A stretch of 60,761 nucleotides of DNA. Origin: Thermus igniterrae ATCC 700962. GTDB taxonomy: Bacteria > Deinococcota > Deinococci > Deinococcales > Thermaceae. The stretch covers positions 1 through 60,761 of the forward strand of contig NZ_AQWU01000059.1 in NCBI RefSeq assembly GCF_000376265.1. The letters are read 5' to 3'. Positions 34,269 to 40,417 of this stretch are shown here, one piece after another. The notes beneath the pieces are model-generated. The model was not told the DNA's origin. It made no database searches and saw nothing but the letters and a program-made list of their open reading frames with translations. A program made the position numbers and the translations under genes. Each line of letters starts with the position of its first letter. Within the stretch, counting starts at the first letter, position 1.

Positions 34269-36013
34269 CGCAGCTGGAAGCGGGCCGCGGTGCTCTCCTG
34301 CACCTCCAGGATGGCCCGGAACCCCTCAAGGGCCCGCCGGCGTTCCCCCGGGGAAAGGGCCGACCACAGGATGCGGTTGCTGATGCCCTTTCCTTCGCGG
34401 AAGGCCCTAAGCTGGTGGGCCAGGCGCAGGCCGAAGAAGAAGCGGTAGGCCTCCTCCAGCCGCTCGGCCCCCTCGGGGCTCAGGGTGCCCCCCTCTTTGG
34501 CCGCCCGTAGGCGCTCCACCGTTCCCTTGGCCAGGCTTCCCGCCATGAGGGCGTAGAGCCGGGCCAGGGAGACGATGGGGGCCAGGGCGGCCCGCTTCAG
34601 GTCCACGAACCCCTCCTCGGTGCGCACCCGGCCGAAGAGGCCCAGGGGAGGGCGGAACTCCAGGCTGGCCCGGGCCAGGTGGTAGCGGAAGACCCCTTGC
34701 CGGCTCCCCTCGAGGACCGCCTCCTCCAGAGGTTTTAGGGAAAGGGTCCCCGCCGCCGGACGCAGGTCAAAGAAGATCTGCGTCTCCAGGAGGGCCTGGG
34801 GCTCGGGGGCCTCCATCCAGCGGCGGAAGGTGGCCACCCACTCCCCCAGGGGAAGCCGCCAGCGGGTGGCCATGTACCCCCCCTTGCACTCGGGAATCCC
34901 CGCCCGTAAAAGCCCCCCCACCACCCGCTCCGCCAGAGCCTGGAAGTAGGCTTCGTGCCCGGGTTCGGCCAGGACCAGGGCGTTGTCCTGGTCGGTCAAA
35001 AGGGCCTGCTCCCGGCGCCCTTCCGAACCGAAGACCATGAAGCTGTAGGCCACGGGAGGGGGTCCCAGCGCTTCCTCCGCTTCCTTGGCCAGGCGGCGGA
35101 TTAGGGCGTCGTTGAGGGAGGCCACCACCCGGCCGATCTCCAGCCCCCCCAGGCCCCGGGCGAAGAGGCCTTCCACCAGGTGGGCCACCTCGAGGCTGTA
35201 CCGCTCCAGCTCCAGGCGCTCAATCCGCCGCAGGAGCAGGAGGGGGCTTTGCGCCTGGTGCAGGAGGAGGTCGGTGTGGGTCACCACGCCCACCACCCTT
35301 TCCCCTTCCGTGAGGGGCAGGTGGTGGATGCCCCGCTCCACCATGGCCGCCACCGCCTCGTAGAGGGGGGTTTCCGCCGGCAGGGCGAAGAGGGGGGCGG
35401 TCTGCACCTCCGCCACCCTTGTGGTGGGGGGACGGCCCTCGGCCAGCACCCGGTTGCGCAGGTCCCGGTCGGTGAGGATGCCCAGGGGTTCCCCAGCCAC
35501 CAGGAGGCTGGAGATGCCCTCCTGCCGCATGATGCGGGCCGCCTCCGCCACCGTGGCCGAAGGGGGGATGAAGACGGGCTCCTTGCGCACAAGCCGCCCC
35601 ACCGGGGCGAAAAGGGAGAGGTCGGGGGCCGCCTTCAGCCGCACCCGCTCGGCCAGCCCCTGGCCGAAGAAGCGGGCGGCCTCGGGGTGGGCGAGAAGCC
35701 GGTGGAAAGTGGCCTGGGGGAAGACCAAAAGCCGCACGGGTTCCTCGGCCTCCACGCTGAAGGCCGGGGACTCTCCCGAAAGGAGGGAGGGGAAGCCGAA
35801 GAACTCCCCGGCCTCCAAAACCCCCACCTTTTCCTCCCCGTCCAGAAGGGCCACCTTCCCTTCCAGCACCAGGTAGAGGGCCTCCGCCGGCCTCCCGCCC
35901 TGCTCCAGGAAGCGGGTGCCCGCGGGGTGGGCTTCCTCCTTGGCCTCCTGGAGGAGGGCTTCCCGCTCAGCCTCGGGAAGGGCGCTCAGGGGTGGGACCG
36001 TTCTTGGGTCCAT
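34265..36013 (-). CDS. cNMP-binding/CBS/DUF294 nucleotidyltransferase-like protein
   Basis: A 582-aa cytosolic protein. Residues 10-120 form a cyclic-nucleotide-binding fold (RFLEQGGRPAEALYLVLEG, GVLEAGEFFGFPSLLSG). Residues 140-255 are two CBS domains (ARIMRQEGISSLLV, GILTDRDLRNRVL, GVVTHTDLLL). Residues 320-450 are a DUF294 nucleotidyltransferase with FGSEGRREQ (329-335) and TDQDNAL (340-346), like GlnD. Residues 470-575 are the DUF294 C-terminal helical domain. Members of this family regularly neighbour actP/acs and CrbS genes. Target protein unknown; it could sense cAMP or adenylates and modify a partner. Confidence 0.92.
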   Translation of the reverse strand: MDPRTVPPLSALPEAEREALLQEAKEEAHPAGTRFLEQGGRPAEALYLVLEGKVALLDGEEKVGVLEAGEFFGFPSLLSGESPAFSVEAEEPVRLLVFPQATFHRLLAHPEAARFFGQGLAERVRLKAAPDLSLFAPVGRLVRKEPVFIPPSATVAEAARIMRQEGISSLLVAGEPLGILTDRDLRNRVLAEGRPPTTRVAEVQTAPLFALPAETPLYEAVAAMVERGIHHLPLTEGERVVGVVTHTDLLLHQAQSPLLLLRRIERLELERYSLEVAHLVEGLFARGLGGLEIGRVVASLNDALIRRLAKEAEEALGPPPVAYSFMVFGSEGRREQALLTDQDNALVLAEPGHEAYFQALAERVVGGLLRAGIPECKGGYMATRWRLPLGEWVATFRRWMEAPEPQALLETQIFFDLRPAAGTLSLKPLEEAVLEGSRQGVFRYHLARASLEFRPPLGLFGRVRTEEGFVDLKRAALAPIVSLARLYALMAGSLAKGTVERLRAAKEGGTLSPEGAERLEEAYRFFFGLRLAHQLRAFREGKGISNRILWSALSPGERRRALEGFRAILEVQESTAARFQLR

Positions 36014-36338
36014 AGTCCGGGGTAATCCAGGCCAGGAGGGGGATGAGGAAGTGCAGGGCCACCTGGCCTCCCAGGAGGAGGGTAAAGCCCATCCCCAGCA
36101 CGAAGGCCGGAGGAAGGAGGACCAGGAGCCGCACCACCCGGCCTATCCCCACCGGGGGCAGGGGCCAGAGCCGGTGGTAGATGCGGCCCAGCCCCACCCC
36201 CACCAGGGCCCCCAGGGCCAGCTGGGCCAGGATGCCCGGGGTGGGAAAGGGGAAGCCCAGAAGGTAGTGCCCCCCCAGGTAAAAGGCGAAGAGGGCGGTC
36301 AGGCTGCCCAGGAAAAAGCGAAGGTAGCGTAGGTCCAT
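35967..36338 (-). CDS. Small integral membrane protein, 123 aa
   Basis: Three hydrophobic segments (about residues 5-25, 35-52 and 68-103) with GGHYLLGFPFPTPGILAQLALGA and a charged C-terminal tail. I do not recognise the family. The 3' end overlaps the DUF294 gene by 47 bp, and the ATG follows a hairpin after the SSS transporter stop. It is part of the symporter/acs gene series. Confidence 0.7.
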   Translation of the reverse strand: MDLRYLRFFLGSLTALFAFYLGGHYLLGFPFPTPGILAQLALGALVGVGLGRIYHRLWPLPPVGIGRVVRLLVLLPPAFVLGMGFTLLLGGQVALHFLIPLLAWITPDYGPKNGPTPERPSRG

Positions 36339-36360
36339 GCCTCACTTTACCCAAACCGAA

Positions 36361-36380
36361 GGGCCCCCTTGCGGGGGCCC
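36361..36380 (-). terminator. Hairpin after the SSS transporter gene
   Basis: GGGCCCCC-TTGC-GGGGGCCC, an 8-bp stem with a 4-nt loop. On the minus strand it is followed by TTCGGTTTGGG, a weak T-run. It may reduce readthrough from the transporter genes into the regulatory genes or protect the transporter mRNA. Confidence 0.55.
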
Positions 36381-36385
36381 CTCGC

Positions 36386-38056
36386 CTAGTGCTCGGCGGC
36401 CGCTCCTGCCCCCTTGGGCACCCGGATCTCGTCCACCAGCTTCTGGATCTCCGCGGGGGGCGGGGGCGTGGCCCGGGAGACCAGGTAGGCCACCAGGAAG
36501 TTGAGGAGCATGCCCACGGTGCCGATGCCCTCAGGGGAGATGCCGAAGAGGAAGCGGGGCCAGCCCAGGTAGTTGGTGCCCACGATGTAGGTGGCGGTGA
36601 AGACCAGGCCCACCAGCATCCCCGCCACCGCCCCTTGCGTGTTCATCCGGCGGTCAAAGATGCCGAGCAGAATGGCGGGGAAGAAGGTGCTGGCGGCCAG
36701 GCCGAAGGCGAAGGCCACCAGCTGGGCGATGAAGGCCGGGGGGTTGATGCCGAAGGGGGCGGCCAGCACCGTGACCAGGAGGATCACCACCCGGGCGATG
36801 GTGAGCTTGGTGGCCTCGGAGGCCTGGGGGTTGATGATGCGGGTGTAGAGGTCGTGGCTGATGGCGCTGGCCATGACGATGAGGAGGCCTGCCGCCGTGG
36901 AAAGGGCCGCCGCCAGACCCCCAGCCGCCACCAGGCCCACCACGATGGGGGAGAGCTTGGCCACCTCCGGCGTGGAGAGCACGATGATGTCCCGGTCAAT
37001 GGTGATCTCGTTGGTGTCCTTGGCCGCGGTGATCTGGTACTTCCCGTCCCCGTTTTTGTCCTCCAGCTTGAGGAGGCCGGTCTTGCTCCACTTCTGCACC
37101 CAGTCAATCCCCTGGACCTCCTCCACGGTCTTGTTGGCCAGGGTGTTCAGGAGGTTGTACTTGGAGAAAACGGCCACGGCAGGAGCGGTGGTGTAGAGGA
37201 GGGCGATGAAGAGCAGGGCCCAGCCGGCGCTCCAGCGGGCGTCGGAGGCCTTGGGCACCGTGTAGAAGCGGATGATCACGTGGGGCAGGCCCGCGGTGCC
37301 CACCATGAGGGTCAGGGTGATGAGGAAGACGTTGAGCAGGTTCAGGTTCTGGAAGGGGGCCACGTACTCCTTGAGGCCCAGCTCCACCTGGAGCTGGCTG
37401 AGGCGCACGGCGAAGTCGGAGAAGGTGAAGGCCAGCTGGGGGATGGGGTTGCCGGTGAGGAAGTTGGACAGGGCGATGCCGGTGATCAGGTAGGCGATGA
37501 TGAGCACGGTGTACTGGGCCACCTGGGTCCAGGTGATGCCCTTCATCCCCCCGATCACCGCGATGAAGGCGGTGACGATCACCGCGGCCCAGACCCCCGT
37601 GGCCACGTCCACCCCCAGGTAGCGGGAGAGCACGATGCCCACGCCCCGGAGCTGGGGCACCGCGTAGGTGAAGGAGACGAAGATGGCGGCGATCACCGCC
37701 ACCACCCGGGCCACGTTGGAGTAGTACCGGTCCCCCACGAACTCGGGCACCGTGTACTTGCCGTACTTCCGCAGGTAGGGGGCCAGAAGGAGGGCCAGGA
37801 GCACGTACCCCCCGGTCCAGCCCATGAGGTAGACCGCCCCGTCGTAGCCCAGGAAGGAGATGAGGCCCGCCATGGAGATGAAGCTGGCGGCAGACATCCA
37901 GTCGGCGGCGGTGGCGGCCCCGTTGGCTACCGGGGGTACCCCGCGCCCGGCCACGTAGAAGCCGGCGGTCTCCTGCACGCGGGCCCAGTAACCGATGCCC
38001 AGGTAGAGGGCGAAGGTGGCCAGCACGATGATCCAGGTCCAGACTTCAGCGCTCAT
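36386..38056 (-). CDS. Sodium:solute symporter, VC_2705-type large subunit
   Basis: A 556-aa SSS-family transporter with about 13 helices. Signature blocks: GFYVAGRGVPPVANGAATAA, DWMSAASFISMAGLI, GYDGAVYLMGWTGGYVLLA, GTAGLPHVIIRFYTVP (ActP/PutP family loop) and GGLAAALSTAAGLLIVMASA. It pairs with the DUF4212 small subunit just upstream. Acetate or another short-chain monocarboxylate is the likely solute, because it sits with acs genes; this is inference. Residues 331-360 form a loop with an EF-hand-like DKNGDGKYQI. Confidence 0.93.
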   Translation of the reverse strand: MSAEVWTWIIVLATFALYLGIGYWARVQETAGFYVAGRGVPPVANGAATAADWMSAASFISMAGLISFLGYDGAVYLMGWTGGYVLLALLLAPYLRKYGKYTVPEFVGDRYYSNVARVVAVIAAIFVSFTYAVPQLRGVGIVLSRYLGVDVATGVWAAVIVTAFIAVIGGMKGITWTQVAQYTVLIIAYLITGIALSNFLTGNPIPQLAFTFSDFAVRLSQLQVELGLKEYVAPFQNLNLLNVFLITLTLMVGTAGLPHVIIRFYTVPKASDARWSAGWALLFIALLYTTAPAVAVFSKYNLLNTLANKTVEEVQGIDWVQKWSKTGLLKLEDKNGDGKYQITAAKDTNEITIDRDIIVLSTPEVAKLSPIVVGLVAAGGLAAALSTAAGLLIVMASAISHDLYTRIINPQASEATKLTIARVVILLVTVLAAPFGINPPAFIAQLVAFAFGLAASTFFPAILLGIFDRRMNTQGAVAGMLVGLVFTATYIVGTNYLGWPRFLFGISPEGIGTVGMLLNFLVAYLVSRATPPPPAEIQKLVDEIRVPKGAGAAAEH

Positions 38057-38067
38057 GGGCGTTCCTC

Positions 38068-38319
38068 CTAGTCCTCAAAGCCGTACTTCCGGTCCAGGGC
38101 CGCCATGCGGCTGGCGTAGTAGAAGATGAGGATGACGAAGACGTAGATGCTCCCCTGCTGGGCGATCCAAAAGCCCAAGGGGGGCCCGCCGAAGACCCGG
38201 ATAGCGTTCAGGGGCTCGGCCAGCAGGATGCCCAGCACATAAGAGGCCAAGGCCCAGATGATGAGGAGGTTTCGGATAAGACTTAGGTTTTCCTTCCAGT
38301 ATGCCTCCAGCGCGCTCAT
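38068..38319 (-). CDS. DUF4212 symporter small subunit
   Basis: An 83-aa protein with two membrane helices, ENLSLIRNLLIIWALASYVL and GFWIAQQGSIYVFVILIFYY. The latter is the hallmark of the small subunit of VC_2705-type symporters. The ATG at 38319 is preceded by GGGAGGGAG; a longer frame would add non-conserved residues over the 5' UTR hairpin. It precedes the large subunit by 11 bp. Confidence 0.92.
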   Translation of the reverse strand: MSALEAYWKENLSLIRNLLIIWALASYVLGILLAEPLNAIRVFGGPPLGFWIAQQGSIYVFVILIFYYASRMAALDRKYGFED

Positions 38320-38337
38320 AACTCCCTCCCCCGCTCG

Positions 38338-38358
38338 GGAAGCGCTACAGGCGCTTCC
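38338..38358. repeat. Inverted repeat in the 5' UTR of the symporter operon
   Basis: GGAAGCGC-TACAG-GCGCTTCC, 8-bp arms, between the predicted start point and the DUF4212 ATG. It could be an RNA hairpin or a protein operator. The arm sequence GGAAGCGC also occurs in the operator of the LacI-type gene at 24919-24926. Confidence 0.6.
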
Positions 38359-38388
38359 TGGCACAGGCTTCCCTCGCGGTTAGCGGCA

Positions 38389-38417
38389 ATCTTAGGGAAG
38401 GATGAGGGGGGTGTCAA
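38389..38417 (-). promoter_or_regulatory. Promoter of the DUF4212-SSS operon
   Basis: -35 TTGACA (38412-38417), a 17-bp spacer and -10 TAAGAT (38389-38394) on the minus strand. It is a near-consensus housekeeping promoter with about 65 nt of 5' UTR, long for this genome. Confidence 0.75.
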
Positions 38418-38486
38418 GAAACCTTGGCTTTTCAGCCATGCGCAAAAGGGGCGTTTTTGTATGCCCAATCTCCCCGGAAAGGGGGC

Positions 38487-38517
38487 AAAAAGGGGTGGGG
38501 CCCAAGGGCCCCACCCC
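38487..38517 (-). terminator. Intrinsic terminator of the iclR-acs/acs operon
   Basis: GGGGTGGGGCCC-(2 nt)-GGGCCCCACCCC followed on the minus strand by TTTTT. A 12-bp perfect stem, 17 bp after the acs-like stop. Confidence 0.9.
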
Positions 38518-38533
38518 TTAAGGTTGGGGAAAC

Positions 38534-40417
38534 CTACTCCTCCAGGGTGGAGAGGTCTCCCGGGTCCTTGCCCAGTTCCCGGGCCTTCAGGAGGCGCCTG
38601 AGGATTTTCCCCGAGCGGGTCTTGGGCAGCTTGTCCAGGAAGACGATCTCGCTGGGGGTGGCGATGGGCCCCAGTTCCCGGCGCACGTGCTGGACCAGGC
38701 CCTCCTTCAGCTCTTCGGAAGGGGTTTGCCCTAGGCGCAGGACCACAAAGGCCTTGATGGCCTCCCCCTTCAGGGGGTCGGGCACCCCGATCACCGCGGC
38801 CTCGGCCACTGCCGGGTGGGAGACCAGGGCGCTTTCCACATCCGCGGTGCCGATGCGGTGCCCGGCCACGTTCAAGACGTCGTCCGCCCGGCCGAGGACG
38901 CTGAAGTAGCCCTCCTCGTCCTGGCTCGCCACGTCCCCGGCGGCGTAGACCCCGCCCGGGACCTCGCGCCAGTACTGGAGGTAGCGCTCGTGGTTGCCCC
39001 AGACGGTGCGCATCATGTGGGGGAAGGGGCGCCGGAGGACCAGAAGTCCGCCCTGCCCTGGGGGCACGGGCCTGCCCTCCTCGTCCACCACCCCCGCCTC
39101 CACCCCAGGCAGGGCCACCCCGGCGAAGCCGGGCTTGGCGGGGAGGACCAGGGGGGTGCCCAGGGTGGGCCCCCCGAGCTCCGTCTGCCACCAGTTGTCG
39201 GCCACGAAGCCCCGCCGGCCTCCCTCCGCCAGGTGCTCGTAGGCCCAGCGGAGGGCCTCGGGGTTCAAGGGCTCCCCGGCCACCCCCAGGAGGCGCAAGG
39301 AGGAGAGGTCGTATTTGGCCGGCCACTCCGGGCCGAAGCGCATGAACATGCGCACCGCGGTGGGGGCGGTGAACATGATGTTCACCCGGTAGCGTTCCAC
39401 CACCTGCCAGAAGGCCCCGGGGTCGGGGTAGTCGGGGGCGCCTTCCCGCAGGACGCTGGTGAGGCCTTCCAGGAGGGGAGCGTAGACGATGTAGGAGTGG
39501 CCCACGATCCAGCCGATGTCACTGGTGGCCCAGAAGACGTCGTCGTCCTTGGCGTCAAAGAAGGTGCGCAGGTGGTAGGTGGTGCCCACCATGTAGCCCC
39601 CGTGCACGTGCACCACCCCCTTGGGCTTCCCCGTGGAGCCCGAGGTGTAGAGGATGAAGAGGGGGTGTTCCGCCTCCACCATCTCCGCCCGGGCCTCCGG
39701 GGGGGTTTGCCAGAGGAGCTCCTGGAAGTCGTGGTGTCCCTCGGGGAGCTCCGCCTTGTAGGCCCGCTGGAACCAGACCACCTGGAGGGGAAGGTCCTTG
39801 ATGGCCTCCTCCACGATGGAGCGCAGGTCCACCCCCTTGCCCCGGCGGTAGCTGACGTCCCCGGCGATGACCACCTTGGCCCCGGCGTCCAGGATGCGTT
39901 CCCTTAAGGCAGAGACCCCAAGCCCGGCGTAGACCACGCTGTGGATGGCCCCCAGGTAGGCGGTGGCCAGCATGGCCATCACCCCCTCGAGGGTGAGGGG
40001 CATGTAGATCACCACCCGGTCTCCCTTGCCCACCCCCAGGCGCCGTAGCCCCGTGGCCAGGCGGCGCACCCGGTCCAGAAGCTCCCCGTAGGTGAGCTTT
40101 TCCTCCCGGCCCTCCTCCGAAAGGTAGAGGAGGGCCAGCTTGTTCCTGAGGCCCCGGGCCACCTGGCGGTCCAGGGCGTTGTAGGCGGCGTTGGTGGTGC
40201 CCCCTAAGAACCAGCGGTGCTCGGGGAGGTTCCACTCCAGGACCTTTTCAAAAGGCTTTTCCCAGTGAAAGCGCCTGGCCCAGGCGCCCCAGAACCCCTC
40301 GGGATCCTCGAGGCTCCTTTGGTATTCCCCCTGGAAATCCTGCAGATTGGCCTGCTGCCTGAGGTGCTCCGGGGCCCAAAGCCGTTCCTCTGCCCTAAGA
40401 AGCTTTTCCAGTGCCAT
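38534..40417 (-). CDS. Acetyl/propionyl-CoA synthetase-type enzyme, AMP-forming
   Basis: A 627-aa acyl-CoA synthetase of the Acs family. Motifs: [20 protein letters not shown] (ATP loop), NIMFTAPTAVR, GEPLNPEAL, DNWWQTELGG (A5), YAAGDVASQDEEGYF (A7), [16 protein letters not shown] (A8 hinge) and [14 protein letters not shown] (catalytic Lys). The DNWWQTELGG block differs from canonical Acs ([10 protein letters not shown]) and is closer to PrpE-like enzymes, so a slightly larger acid such as propionate is possible. The start overlaps the IclR-fusion gene by 23 bp; they form one operon. Confidence 0.9.
   Translation of the reverse strand: MALEKLLRAEERLWAPEHLRQQANLQDFQGEYQRSLEDPEGFWGAWARRFHWEKPFEKVLEWNLPEHRWFLGGTTNAAYNALDRQVARGLRNKLALLYLSEEGREEKLTYGELLDRVRRLATGLRRLGVGKGDRVVIYMPLTLEGVMAMLATAYLGAIHSVVYAGLGVSALRERILDAGAKVVIAGDVSYRRGKGVDLRSIVEEAIKDLPLQVVWFQRAYKAELPEGHHDFQELLWQTPPEARAEMVEAEHPLFILYTSGSTGKPKGVVHVHGGYMVGTTYHLRTFFDAKDDDVFWATSDIGWIVGHSYIVYAPLLEGLTSVLREGAPDYPDPGAFWQVVERYRVNIMFTAPTAVRMFMRFGPEWPAKYDLSSLRLLGVAGEPLNPEALRWAYEHLAEGGRRGFVADNWWQTELGGPTLGTPLVLPAKPGFAGVALPGVEAGVVDEEGRPVPPGQGGLLVLRRPFPHMMRTVWGNHERYLQYWREVPGGVYAAGDVASQDEEGYFSVLGRADDVLNVAGHRIGTADVESALVSHPAVAEAAVIGVPDPLKGEAIKAFVVLRLGQTPSEELKEGLVQHVRRELGPIATPSEIVFLDKLPKTRSGKILRRLLKARELGKDPGDLSTLEE

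Noticed and set aside
36361-36380. Riboswitch between the SSS gene and the 123-aa gene
   Set aside because: Only a simple 8-bp hairpin in a 47-bp gap; no room for an aptamer.
36389-38071. 560-codon open frame antisense to the SSS transporter
   Set aside because: Extremely Gly/His/Glu-rich, no domain, mirrors the transporter gene.
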